A stretch of DNA of 51,657 nt from Sphingopyxis flava (GCF_900168005.1 NZ_FUYP01000023.1:1-51657), one strand, 5' to 3'. Positions 37,204 to 45,378 are shown, counted from the stretch's first letter. Notes: a model not told the origin generated them from the sequence alone. Translations and numbers: made by a program.

Positions 37204-37425
37204 GCACTGGGTCCGGCGGCTCCCCAAATCCAGCGTTAGAGGCGCCGGATCATCCCTTTCGGGATTTCGTTCTCGCGATGTTCGCGAGTCTGAAAATGCC
37301 CAGTCACCATCCGGCATTCCGAACAAATAGCCAACCATGAACATCGGCCACTTCCACCCGTTCGTTGCGCGCGCGTCAGTCTCGTGACCAACAATAACCA
37401 AATTGAGGGCATCTCGATTCGTCAT
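37189..37425 (-). CDS. Possible small hypothetical protein
   Basis: 78-codon frame starting at an ATG (37425) with GAGG 7 nt upstream; middle segment ALNLVIVGHETDARATNGWK with WPMFMVGYLFGM looks protein-like, the tail less so. The 3' end overlaps the inverted repeat before the antirepressor gene. No family recognised. It is the only candidate in the 37133-37560 stretch. Confidence 0.35.
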   Translation of the reverse strand: MTNRDALNLVIVGHETDARATNGWKWPMFMVGYLFGMPDGDWAFSDSRTSRERNPERDDPAPLTLDLGSRRTQCMLNH

Positions 37426-37560
37426 CGGCGCCTCAATCAATAAGATGCTCGCGGCTGGTCGGCTCTCGTCGTGAGATGCGCGAGCCTCAGGGCGCGACCC
37501 TTGGCGCCCTTCCGATGCGAAGTGTGGTTTCACCCGCCAGCCGCTATCCTGCGACAAATC

Positions 37561-37872
37561 ATGAGTCGGGAATATGTTTACGAGCCGCGCGACCTCGTCG
37601 ACGCGGGGGCCATGCACTACAACGTGCTGGCGCGCTGTCCGTGCGGTCACACCTCGGTTTTGGAGAGCATCGATCTATGGGACTGGTTCCGGCGCCGGGG
37701 CTGGGACGTACGGATGCGCGCGGTCCCGCGGCGGCTCAAGTGCACGGCGTGCGAGGACGCGGGGCGCGCTCGGCAGGGGCCCTCAATCGAGCTCGTGCGG
37801 AAAGAGGCGACGGTGATGTTGCCGAGCGCGGACATGCGCGAATTCAGGCGCGAGGTTCAGCGGCGGCGTTGA
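37561..37872 (+). CDS. Zinc-ribbon-like hypothetical protein
   Basis: 103 aa. Begins MSREYVYEPRDLVDAGAMHY, then ARCPCGHTSVLE and RLKCTACEDAG, a CxC...CxxC arrangement that could bind one zinc. WDWFRRRGWDVRMRAVPRRL between the pairs is basic. Similar small proteins occur in sphingomonad phages and islands, without known function. The ATG at 37561 gives that N terminus; the frame extends upstream. Confidence 0.6.
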   Translation: MSREYVYEPRDLVDAGAMHYNVLARCPCGHTSVLESIDLWDWFRRRGWDVRMRAVPRRLKCTACEDAGRARQGPSIELVRKEATVMLPSADMREFRREVQRRR

Positions 37873-38002
37873 CTCTCAGGCTGTCAGCGGATTGGATGAG
37901 TGCGCTGCGAAAACAGGTCACACGCTGGGGTTAACTTACGCGGTCACGTGCTATCACTGCCCGTGCGAACATTAGCGACCGGAGTCGCGGGGCCGGTGTA
38001 AG

Positions 38003-39223
38003 TCAAGGCTTCCGGACCTGCCAGCGCAAATAGAAACGCAGGTAAGGATCGACGATATTAACCTCGCGTGTGTCGTCGTTCCAATCAATCGCGGCACCCT
38101 TACCAAACTCGCGCGCGAGTACTGCAAGGTGCTTGAGAGCAGAGGTGATTTCGTGCTTTTGCGGAACCTGCTCCACCAGAAGGTTATTCAACTCTTGGCG
38201 CAACTCATCATAGGGAACGAGCGCCTTTGGTCCTGTCGCCGCCAATGCTAGAAGGATCGCCTGATAAATATCCGCAGTGCCGCCGTCCTTGAGGGGGCGC
38301 TTGGCCCGCGCCTTACGGATTTGAGGTCCGGCCGAAAGCTTCTGATAGATCGGTAGCCCCGCATCATTCGACACGCGTCGCAACATATCGTCAACTGAAT
38401 AGGAAGGCGCGATCTTGTTTTTCGAAAACAATGACGCTTCTTCAATCTGATTGTCGAAACAGATTTCCCAGCAAAATTTTTGCATGAGAAATGGGCTCTC
38501 TTGAGCTTCGTCGCACAGTTTCGTGATGAGGGCATCGGGGACCGGTACCTTTAACTCGGTGAACCCCAAACGCGGAATCTGAGCTAAATCCGCCTTACTC
38601 CAATTCGGCAAGGTTATCGCTGTAAATCGGCCGGTTAACTCGGACTCTGCTTTGATCGCATCAAAGACGCGGTGAGAGACGCTTAGGAGGATTACCTTCA
38701 GTCCTGTGAAAACGGCTCCTTTCACATTGCGCATAATCGTCGTGCGCACTTCATCGTCGAGATAGTGAAAATCGTCGATTACGAGCATAATTCTCTGATC
38801 GAGCATGGTGGCGAGGGCGCTCGACATCGAAGCTATCCGCTGTCGCTCCGTAACGCTGCGCGAAAACAGCTTCGACCCACTCGCCGTCGTGACTAATGGC
38901 ACAGAGCCTTCGATTTCGAAGCTAGTCTCCCCTCCCTTTGTGACTTCCCGTTCGAGTGGGATATTTAGCTCCCCAGCCACCTTGTCCCAGAATTCGTCGC
39001 TGGTGCGAACTTGGCCCCCGTCAATCCAAACATATTGACGATCACCAAGAATGCGGCGGCAAAGCACGGTCTTACCCGTTTTCGTCGGCCCCGATAATGA
39101 GACGATCTGGTTGGGTGTCGCAACTGCGCGCGCGAAGCTACGCTCAATATGCTCTTCTTCGCGTTGTACATACGTGACGCTGGGCTGTCCGCCGGCCACG
39201 AAAACGTCATCACGATGTGTCAT
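38003..39223 (-). CDS. AAA family ATPase, lower GC than surroundings
   Basis: 406 aa. Walker A GPTKTGKT at residues 45-52, Walker B MLVIDDFHYL near 146-155, and a sensor-1-like LKVILLSVSH segment give an intact ORC/STAND-like P-loop core. The C-terminal 150 residues look like a winged-helix region (DGGTADIYQAILLALAATGP, EITSALKHLAVLAREFG) ending in VDPYLRFYLRWQVRKP. The DNA is visibly less GC-rich than the rest of the element, a sign of separate acquisition. It stands alone, divergent from the HMCES gene. A defence or regulatory role is possible but not shown. Confidence 0.75.
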   Translation of the reverse strand: MTHRDDVFVAGGQPSVTYVQREEEHIERSFARAVATPNQIVSLSGPTKTGKTVLCRRILGDRQYVWIDGGQVRTSDEFWDKVAGELNIPLEREVTKGGETSFEIEGSVPLVTTASGSKLFSRSVTERQRIASMSSALATMLDQRIMLVIDDFHYLDDEVRTTIMRNVKGAVFTGLKVILLSVSHRVFDAIKAESELTGRFTAITLPNWSKADLAQIPRLGFTELKVPVPDALITKLCDEAQESPFLMQKFCWEICFDNQIEEASLFSKNKIAPSYSVDDMLRRVSNDAGLPIYQKLSAGPQIRKARAKRPLKDGGTADIYQAILLALAATGPKALVPYDELRQELNNLLVEQVPQKHEITSALKHLAVLAREFGKGAAIDWNDDTREVNIVDPYLRFYLRWQVRKP

Positions 39224-39307
39224 ATATATGCCCCCACTATCTATTCCCCTCTTATTAAGGACATTTGCGCGCGCCGCCGCATTTTTTTGCGCGCCGCGCG
39301 CGCTGAG

Positions 39308-39336
39308 TTGACTATTAAAGCAGTGCCGTCACCATA
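39308..39336 (+). promoter_or_regulatory. Possible promoter giving a leaderless HMCES transcript
   Basis: TTGACT (39308-39313) is 17 bp from ACCATA (39331-39336), which lies only 5 bp before the start codon at 39342. No ribosome-binding site is visible. If used, transcription would begin at or next to the ATG. Confidence 0.35.
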
Positions 39337-39341
39337 TCGGG

Positions 39342-39989
39342 ATGTGCAACCTCTACACCAGCAAAACGACCGTGGCGGAGATCGCCGACCTGTTCCGCGC
39401 CCAGCCCGGGCGAGGCTTCAATGCGCCCGAAGACACCTATCCCGGCTATCCCGGCCTCGTCGTGCGAGAGCAGGAAGGGGAGCGCATAATAGAGCAGATG
39501 GCGTGGGGCTTCCCCCGTCACACCGTCAACAAGCGCACCGGCAAGCCGAACAAGCCCACACCGGTCAATAATCTGCGCGACGATCGGCTCTGGACCTTCT
39601 GGCGCAAGCAGTTCGTCGACCCCGCTGCGCGCTGCCTTATACCTTTCACCGCTTTTGCCGAGGCCGAGGGCGAGAAGGGCCAGATGACTCGCACATGGAT
39701 CAGCGTCGCCGACCAGCCGATTGCCGCGTGGGCAGGGCTCTGGCGGCAGACCGACGAATGGGGGAATGCCTATTCGGGCGCCATGTGCGATGCTACGCCT
39801 GAGCTGTTCGACATTCACGACCGGATGCCAGTGATTCTCCATCCCGAGGATCAGGACGCATGGCTTCACGCACCGGCAGAAGAAGCGATGAAGCTCGTCA
39901 CGCAATACCCGGCTGACCGACTGGTCGTGAACCGGACAGACCAACCGTGGTTTGCGCGCAAGTCCAAAGAGGGGGCGCCGCTGCCTTAA
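39342..39989 (+). CDS. SOS response-associated peptidase (HMCES/YedK, SRAP)
   Basis: 215-aa SRAP protein that forms a covalent thiazolidine crosslink with abasic sites in single-stranded DNA, shielding them. Catalytic Cys2 follows the initiator Met (MCNLY), PVNNLRDDRLW carries the conserved Asn/Arg, RCLIPFTAFAEAE holds the conserved Glu, and DIHDRMPVIL the conserved His. The start is fixed by Cys2. Mobile elements often carry SRAP genes, presumably protecting replicating or entering DNA. It is divergent from the AAA gene. Confidence 0.92.
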   Translation: MCNLYTSKTTVAEIADLFRAQPGRGFNAPEDTYPGYPGLVVREQEGERIIEQMAWGFPRHTVNKRTGKPNKPTPVNNLRDDRLWTFWRKQFVDPAARCLIPFTAFAEAEGEKGQMTRTWISVADQPIAAWAGLWRQTDEWGNAYSGAMCDATPELFDIHDRMPVILHPEDQDAWLHAPAEEAMKLVTQYPADRLVVNRTDQPWFARKSKEGAPLP

Positions 39990-40069
39990 GGCGGCGCTTA
40001 AGACAACAGATATTGCGCCGCCGCCCTGCTCGGCTATAAATTCCGGCATCTATTGGGGGAGTGGGTCAC

Positions 40070-40753
40070 ATGAAATTTGCGATAATCGCCGCTTCGGCGG
40101 CCGTCATTCTGTGCGCATCGAATGCGGTGGCCCAGGAGGCCGCACCGGCTTCGCTGCCGCAGTCCGCCGTGATCACCGAAGCGCCGACGACAAACGCCGT
40201 GCTGCGCGCGGGCACGCCTGTCGTCCTACGCTTGATGGAAGAGATTACGACGAAGAAGAAGGCCGCGCGTGTAGGTCAGCGCATCATGATGGAGGTCGCG
40301 GAGCCCGTCCAGGTCAATGGCGTGACCGTTATTCCTGCTGGGACGCCAGCATGGGGCGAGATCACGGGCGTTCGCAATAAAGGCATGTGGGGCAAGTCGG
40401 GCAAGCTCGACGCTCGTGTCCTCTATCTGCGGGTTAATGGTCGCCAAATCAGGCTGACGGGCACATTTGACGACAAAGGCGTTACCGGCACAGGCGGGGT
40501 CGTCGCATCGGTCGCCCTCGTCCCGGTGGCCGGATTCTTCGTCACGGGAACGAGCGCGGTGCTTCCCAAGGGTGGCACCGTGGGCGGTTTCATCGACGAG
40601 GACGTCGTACTCGCATTCGACAATGTCGCGCCGGCCCCCCTGCAAGTGCCCGTGGCGCCGCCGCCCATGACCGTTCCGGTTGCAGCGTCTGGAACTGTGG
40701 CATCAACCCCCGCAACCGAACCTTCACAGACTAAGACGCCGAGCGGTCATTGA
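40070..40753 (+). CDS. Secreted hypothetical protein
   Basis: 227 aa with a clear signal peptide (MKFAIIAASAAVILCASNAVAQE). The mature part begins with a short linker; TPVVLRLMEEITTKKKAARVG, VQVNGVTVIPAGTPAWGEIT and YLRVNGRQIRLTGTFDDKGV look beta-rich. A proline/threonine-rich tail ends it. Similar unnamed exported proteins occur in sphingomonads. The ATG at 40070 follows GGGGAG. Its presence in the element suggests cargo that modifies the host envelope, but no function is known. Confidence 0.7.
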   Translation: MKFAIIAASAAVILCASNAVAQEAAPASLPQSAVITEAPTTNAVLRAGTPVVLRLMEEITTKKKAARVGQRIMMEVAEPVQVNGVTVIPAGTPAWGEITGVRNKGMWGKSGKLDARVLYLRVNGRQIRLTGTFDDKGVTGTGGVVASVALVPVAGFFVTGTSAVLPKGGTVGGFIDEDVVLAFDNVAPAPLQVPVAPPPMTVPVAASGTVASTPATEPSQTKTPSGH

Positions 40754-40918
40754 TCAGGTAGGGTGCGTCAAGCGGACTTGGCTCCAATTTGCAGCTCAGT
40801 AAGGGGTCGGGAGCATGCTCTGCAGCGCTGAGGCGTATCGCAGGGAGCGCATCCGATTGCTTCGGCATGTGCGAAGCGCCGCAACCATGAAGTGGGGAGG
40901 CATGCCACGCGAACCTGC
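40754..40918. other. Intergenic 165 bp, no gene
   Basis: Contains a small dyad (CTTCG, 7 nt, CGAAG near 40860-40877). Lies between convergent genes (exported protein and PIN protein). Nothing else stands out. Confidence 0.3.
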
Positions 40919-41449
40919 TTAGGCAGGTGCATCCCCACCAGGCATGCGCAATTCGAGATCCCCCTGTGCCGCTTCGGGAGGTAGAGGAAGTTCCGCAATG
41001 CCGATTACGGCAATGTCACTGGAGACCAATTTGCGGATGTCGGAGTCGTCCGAATATATCTCCGTCGCTCCATGAAATCTTGCGATGGCCACAATCTGCT
41101 CATCGAACTTTGCTTTCGCGCGCGGCGAGGTGGAACCGCGTGCGGCTCGCTCACGGGCTAGTGCCGCACATTCCACGGCGGCAAGCTCGTCAAATGCTAC
41201 GATCTGGACGGCTCGCTTATTGCGAAGACGCGCCAACCATTCCGGGCCAGCTGCGCCGGCTCCAACCAGCAATTCTGACAGCACGGGAGTAGGGATGAGC
41301 AAACGTCCGCCGCTCTTGGACATGCGCTCAACGAGGTAATCTACACGTTCCTTGCAGCGGTCGACTTGCTGCCCGTCTTGGCCTAGCGGCGCGCTGATTT
41401 CGGGATCGAACATCAGCAGCAGCACCGAAGCGTCGATGGCCGCAATCAA
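40919..41449 (-). CDS. PIN domain nuclease
   Basis: 176 aa. A VapC-like PIN fold is indicated by AAIDASVLLLMFD at the N terminus (Asp6), ELLVGAGAAGPEW with a conserved Glu in the LSEL segment, KAKFDEQIVAIARFHGATEI with an Asp in the third acidic position, and YSDDSDIRKL as the fourth. Such domains cut RNA. The start is a TTG that shares bases with the stop of the preceding gene (TTGA), so the two are translationally coupled. The partner is far larger than a usual antitoxin. Confidence 0.8.
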   Translation of the reverse strand: MIAAIDASVLLLMFDPEISAPLGQDGQQVDRCKERVDYLVERMSKSGGRLLIPTPVLSELLVGAGAAGPEWLARLRNKRAVQIVAFDELAAVECAALARERAARGSTSPRAKAKFDEQIVAIARFHGATEIYSDDSDIRKLVSSDIAVIGIAELPLPPEAAQGDLELRMPGGDAPA

Positions 41450-42192
41450 TGTGTACTCTCCCCGCCTTTTCGCTCTCGCGAAAGCACACCGATCGGATCT
41501 TCAACCTTCCGCCAGTCCGAGGACGGGGCGGTTCGGATGCTGGCGACCGCCGCGCTGAGGGGGCTGTCGTCCAACTCTTCGAAGGTATCGATCGAGAACT
41601 TCCGCAACTCCCAGGTGCCATCCCCATTGCGGTACCACGTGCCATTCCCATGAAAGCGCACGGGGCCTGCCCGGAATAGCGCAGCCAAGCGCTGCCCCAT
41701 CGAGGCGGGCGCCTCGAGCGAATATGATCTTGCGCCGTCCATAATGCCGACATGCACAGTCGCATCACGGCCTTCCACTCGGAATACGATACCGTCGACC
41801 GTTCCATTCTGCTTGATTGGGCCGTATGCAACGCGCTCGACGCGCGTGCGCCCCGGGAAGTCGACGTAGATCACATTGCCCGAAGCGTCGGCAATTTCGC
41901 CCGTGGCGTTATCTTCCCGAAGCAGATTGTCGATCTTGTCATAGGCCTTGATCAGGGAAGGCGCACCGTCACCTGCGCCGGCGTCCTTGATCCGGGCTTC
42001 GACCTTCGGCACTGCTGCATGCGCCACCACCACCCGGACGACGGTTGACCCAAGCTCAAGACCTTTGAAATGGACGTCCGCGCGCTCGCCGAATAACTCG
42101 CCAAGCGCTTTGAGGTACTCCCCAAGGCGCTCGAGCGGGATTTCATCAGGCGAGTAGCTGCCCGAGATCCGAAAGGTGAACTCGCGGTCCAT
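41446..42192 (-). CDS. PIN-linked hypothetical protein (possible partner or antitoxin)
   Basis: 248 aa from the ATG at 42192 (MDREFTFRISGSYSPDEIPL); a TTG at 42228 would add 12 residues. The first part (LGEYLKALGELFGERADVHF, ELGSTVVRVVVAHAAVPKVE) and the beta-rich middle (NVIYVDFPGRTRVERVAYGP, IVFRVEGRDATVHVGIMDG) recall unnamed proteins found beside PIN genes. No DNA-binding motif is obvious. It overlaps the PIN gene by 4 bp, which implies joint stoichiometric production. A protein antitoxin role is inference. Confidence 0.6.
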   Translation of the reverse strand: MDREFTFRISGSYSPDEIPLERLGEYLKALGELFGERADVHFKGLELGSTVVRVVVAHAAVPKVEARIKDAGAGDGAPSLIKAYDKIDNLLREDNATGEIADASGNVIYVDFPGRTRVERVAYGPIKQNGTVDGIVFRVEGRDATVHVGIMDGARSYSLEAPASMGQRLAALFRAGPVRFHGNGTWYRNGDGTWELRKFSIDTFEELDDSPLSAAVASIRTAPSSDWRKVEDPIGVLSRERKGGESTH

Positions 42193-42319
42193 TGCCCAAG
42201 CTTCTGCCACAGATTGATTGCGAGACAATAAATATCACAATCCGCGCGCCGTCACCCGCGACAATTGCCGCAAAACCACCGATCTCGAATTGTGAAGAAG
42301 AACTGCAAACTGGCGATTG

Positions 42320-42350
42320 ATTATACAGTTCCATGCAGTTCCCGGAGTTC
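42320..42350 (-). promoter_or_regulatory. Promoter for the PIN pair with GTTC repeats
   Basis: On the minus strand a perfect TATAAT (complement of 42320-42325) lies about 128 bp upstream of the gene start. Immediately upstream of it are GTTC units (plus-strand reading) near 42328, 42338 and 42347, spaced by 6 and 5 bases. The spacing is not the GTTC-N7-GTTC of alphaproteobacterial LexA sites, so another regulator is more likely. Confidence 0.4.
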
Positions 42351-42537
42351 ATCTCCCGCGTATGCGAGCTAATCCCGTGGTGCGAGCGGGCGAGGGGATG
42401 CGAAAGAGCCGGGCCGTTAATGACAACGGCGCGCCACCCGGACGGGCGGAATAAGCCTATGGAAATCATGGAAAAAATCGCGGGTCCTACCTAGCGAAAT
42501 CCGGATCCCCATGCGCTGGGGGACCGCGAAAAAAGCA
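42351..42537. other. Rest of the 42229-42537 gap, no gene
   Basis: No open frame with a credible start. The segment near 42510 has an imperfect dyad (CCCC, 7 nt, GGGG) followed by GGACCGCGAAAA, which may terminate the HNH gene from the other side. Confidence 0.3.
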
Positions 42538-43179
42538 TCAGCCCCCGGTTTCGGCACATCGCACAGTTTGAAATTTCACTCTGTCGTGGCGGGGGATGAA
42601 GCATCGGACGAAATTCCGGGGCTCACCGTGGTTCGGATGGTAGCCGAGTTCGCGCTCCGCCTCTTTGCGCGCCGCGGCTGCCTCTTCGAGGGTGTGAAAC
42701 CTGCCGAGGCATTGGCTTTTCCCGTCGCGCCGGATGAAGGCCTGCCAGCGCCGCATCCGGCGGTTCCAGAAAACCCCAGGGGCGCCCGATCGGTTGCTCT
42801 TCGAACGCGCTGCATTGTGATGGCAAACCCGGTGCTCGACATCGCGCAAATTGGAAATTCGATTGTCGCGCGGATCGCCGTTGATGTGGTTGATCTCGTG
42901 CCGCGGCCATTGGCCAAAGTGGAGAGCCCAGGCGACACGGTGAGCTTTGAAATAGCGGCCATTGATCGGCCCTTGATGATAGCCGCAGCCATCGATTCCA
43001 ATCAGAGCCGGCTTTCCTGCAAAACGACCATTCCAACATGCGCACGTCTTGCGGCGGGCCTGCTCAGATTTGCCGGCGAACATTTCCGGGGATCGCGGAA
43101 GCCATGTCAGGACGCCGGTCGCTGGGTCATAGGCGAGCAGTTGCCGCAGGTCGTCAATGCGAGGCAGGGGGCGGGACAT
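42538..43179 (-). CDS. HNH endonuclease with AP2-like DNA-binding domain
   Basis: 213 aa. The HNH core reads HEINHINGDPRDNRISNLRD at about residues 100-120, preceded by YFKAHRVAWALHFGQWP, and the C-terminal SGAPGVFWNRRMRRWQAFIR with LGRFHTLEEAAAARKEAERE is the AP2-type DNA-binding unit. This is the usual build of free-standing phage HNH homing-type nucleases. The ATG at 43179 has an AAAGGA site; upstream in-frame starts are within the hairpin region. Either cargo or a selfish gene inside the element. Confidence 0.88.
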   Translation of the reverse strand: MSRPLPRIDDLRQLLAYDPATGVLTWLPRSPEMFAGKSEQARRKTCACWNGRFAGKPALIGIDGCGYHQGPINGRYFKAHRVAWALHFGQWPRHEINHINGDPRDNRISNLRDVEHRVCHHNAARSKSNRSGAPGVFWNRRMRRWQAFIRRDGKSQCLGRFHTLEEAAAARKEAERELGYHPNHGEPRNFVRCFIPRHDRVKFQTVRCAETGG

Positions 43180-43331
43180 GTCCTTTCCTTTCATATGAAA
43201 ATGGCCGACCCCGACGAGATCGAGGCCGGCCAAGGTTGCCCGCGTCCAGAATGCCGCGAGAGCGCGCGGGGGTCTCAATGTGGGATGGAAGCGGCCGACC
43301 GTGATGAGCCGCACGGCCGACCGCTTCTCGC

Positions 43332-43393
43332 CGGCAGCACGTCGAAGCATCGTGCTGCCGTTTACGCGCCGGCGCGAGCGATCGCCGGCGCGT
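43332..43393. terminator. Two strong adjacent hairpins ending the right-hand operon
   Basis: CGGCAGCACG (43332-43341) with CGTGCTGCCG (43351-43360), and ACGCGCCGGCG (43364-43374) with CGCCGGCGCGT (43383-43393), are perfect stems of 10 and 11 bp with loops of 9 and 8. They start 6 bp past the stop of the coiled-coil gene. There is only a TTT between them, so termination may need help; they would also block exonucleases. Confidence 0.55.
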
Positions 43394-43398
43394 GCTGA

Positions 43399-44058
43399 TC
43401 AGGGGGCAGCAACCGAGGAAGTGCGTTTGACGTGAACAGCCGGGCCCTTGTCTGCGAGGACGGCGATCATGGCGACGATCTCGGGCCGAACATCGATCCG
43501 CCGCGAACGGGGAAGCAGCCGGAGAGAACCCATCAGTCCTTCCACTGCCGTACTGGCCGCGGTTTTTTCGCGCGTTCCATACTGCAAGCCCAGTTGGATG
43601 GCGGAAAGGTCGGCAAAGATGCCAGCGATCCGTTGGGCCGCCGCACGGGCCTCTGTAGTCAGAGCGTCGATGACGGCTTGGGTATCTTCGCGCAGCCGCA
43701 CCAGACTCTCGCACCGGATATCCTGCATTTCGACGCGAAGCGCATGGGCTTCGTCATCGAGGACTCGCACTGCAGAGGAGAGCGATTCGCGCTCAGCCCG
43801 CAGCTCGTCGGCGGAGGATCGATCGGCTGCCGCCTCTGCTGCGGACTTGCCATTGAGCAGCGCTGCCGCGATTTCTTCACCATTTGGGGCGTGGAAATCG
43901 GACAGACGACGGGTGATCTCGTTTCGACGCGCATTCGCCTTGTCGATCGCTGCTTCGACCTCCTCGAGACGCTCGGTCGCCCGTTCATACCGCGCATTCT
44001 CTTCTCCGAAATCTGTTGCCGCGAACTTCGCGGTGACGTTCTTGATCAAGCTGTCCAT
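43399..44058 (-). CDS. Coiled-coil hypothetical protein
   Basis: 219 aa, mostly long charged helices with heptad-like spacing (ENARYERATERLEEVEAAID, DELRAERESLSSAVRVLDDE). No family recognised; the composition is that of scaffolding-type or structural helper proteins. The ATG at 44058 has an AAGGAA site; an in-frame ATG at 44076 is the alternative. Last gene of the minus-strand operon that begins at 45922, just before two strong hairpins. Confidence 0.65.
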   Translation of the reverse strand: MDSLIKNVTAKFAATDFGEENARYERATERLEEVEAAIDKANARRNEITRRLSDFHAPNGEEIAAALLNGKSAAEAAADRSSADELRAERESLSSAVRVLDDEAHALRVEMQDIRCESLVRLREDTQAVIDALTTEARAAAQRIAGIFADLSAIQLGLQYGTREKTAASTAVEGLMGSLRLLPRSRRIDVRPEIVAMIAVLADKGPAVHVKRTSSVAAP

Positions 44059-44087
44059 GTCGCTCGTTCCTTCCATATATAATCGCT

Positions 44088-44717
44088 TCAGCGCCGCAGA
44101 GCCGCCGCCCAAACTGGGTGAAGATCCCGGTCGCGGCGCTCTTGGATCTCGGCATGAATCGCTACCCAGCCGTGCGGATCGGGGTCATGAGCCGCATCGG
44201 TGGTTCCGAAGACGGCGGCGGTCGCTCGCGACCACATCGCGTCAATCTGCCTCTGTCGATCGGTGACCATGCTCGGGAGGCGAGCGATGATCTGGCTTTC
44301 GTCCCAGCCTTCGGACAAGAGTTGAGCGGCCGCCCACGACCGACCTTTTGCGGCCGGGTGGTTCTGTAACCGCGCGAATTGCTGGCCGAACTGTTCGAAC
44401 CCCTTTCGGTATGCCGCGGCGTAGACGGCCCCGCGAGCCTCTACCTCGGCGGGCACCGCCCACGGTTCACGGCTAACGGCGGCTTGGGCCGCCATACTCG
44501 CAGCCGCAGCCGGAGCGGGCGCTGGCGAAGGCTTCGCCGCATTGCCGCTGTCGGCCTTCGCCGTGCTGAACCGATCGGAACTGCGCTCGCCCCGCGCGGT
44601 CGCCGCGATGCGCTGGACGCGCTGCGGATTGGGAAGGGTCGCCAGCGCATCCCGGATGCCGCCAAAACGGCCGCTGGAAATTGACGATCGCGAAGGAAGG
44701 CCGGAAAATCTGCTCAT
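44088..44717 (-). CDS. Hypothetical protein with W-x-R-A motif (paralogue of next gene)
   Basis: 209 aa. A low-complexity Ala/Pro N-terminal half is followed by a helical region; DRQRQIDAMWSRATAAVFG near residues 152-170 closely matches KRQAEIDAMWERAVVAVFG in the neighbouring product, and both end near HPVW. The two genes overlap by ATGA, so they arose by duplication and remain co-translated. Middle segment AAAYRKGFEQFGQQFARLQ is also helical. No known family. Confidence 0.65.
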   Translation of the reverse strand: MSRFSGLPSRSSISSGRFGGIRDALATLPNPQRVQRIAATARGERSSDRFSTAKADSGNAAKPSPAPAPAAAASMAAQAAVSREPWAVPAEVEARGAVYAAAYRKGFEQFGQQFARLQNHPAAKGRSWAAAQLLSEGWDESQIIARLPSMVTDRQRQIDAMWSRATAAVFGTTDAAHDPDPHGWVAIHAEIQERRDRDLHPVWAAALRR

Positions 44718-45376
44718 GAGAGACTGCGCCTTTCACCGAGTACATTGTCCCAGACAGGATGGCCCACGCTTTGGCGTCCCTCGCGGATTGAGCCCGAGCT
44801 GTGGCGCCCATTGGCGGGGAAGACTTTGGCTATCGCGCGATTCCAAATTTTGGCTGACGATGCAGCGTGGCACCCAATGCCTTGAGGAGCCGGGCGCACT
44901 CCGCCGAAAACCGCGACGACTGCTCTTTCCCACATCGCGTCAATTTCGGCCTGGCGCTTCGCACGCTGCTGCCCGGCCATGCTGGCGCGATACGCTTTCC
45001 GATCGACGCCGCGCATCAGCTTCACAATGCCGTCACCGCCGACGCTCTTCAGTTCCGGATCCTCGTCGAGCATAAACAAGGCGATGTCCTCCGCTCCCTT
45101 CAGGCTCGGGTCGGTCCGCACGGCGAGCGCGACCGTTTCGGCACGGCTGAGTTTCGGGGCGGGCGGTGCTGCCGCAGCTTGCGCTCGCGCGGTTGACGAT
45201 GCGGGCGGAGCCGCAGCTTTCGCGGAGCTCACTGTCCGGCCGGCAACGAGTTGCCCGTTTTTGATCCCCCTGCTGCGGTTGGAGGCCCGTTGACTGGCGA
45301 CGAACTCTGCTAGGTTAAGTTCGCCGGTCGAAATGAGGTGTTTGGCCTCCCGGGCAGTGATCGCAGTGAGCGACAT
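44714..45376 (-). CDS. Hypothetical protein with repeated W-x-R-A motif
   Basis: 220 aa. Starts MSLTAITAREAKHLISTGEL, has an Ala-rich linker, then SRAETVALAVRTDPSLKGAE and the motif AEIDAMWERAVVAVFG; a second weaker copy, AKIWNRAIAKVFP, follows about 30 residues later. SRAETVALAVR is faintly like small peptide regions next to phage prohead proteases, but that is weak. It overlaps its paralogue's start by ATGA. The start at 45376 follows AAAGGAACT. Confidence 0.65.
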   Translation of the reverse strand: MSLTAITAREAKHLISTGELNLAEFVASQRASNRSRGIKNGQLVAGRTVSSAKAAAPPASSTARAQAAAAPPAPKLSRAETVALAVRTDPSLKGAEDIALFMLDEDPELKSVGGDGIVKLMRGVDRKAYRASMAGQQRAKRQAEIDAMWERAVVAVFGGVRPAPQGIGCHAASSAKIWNRAIAKVFPANGRHSSGSIREGRQSVGHPVWDNVLGERRSLS

Positions 45377-45378
45377 CG

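Noticed and set aside
42328..42350. LexA (SOS) box before the PIN pair
   Set aside because: GTTC units are spaced by 6 and 5 bases instead of the 7 expected in alphaproteobacteria.
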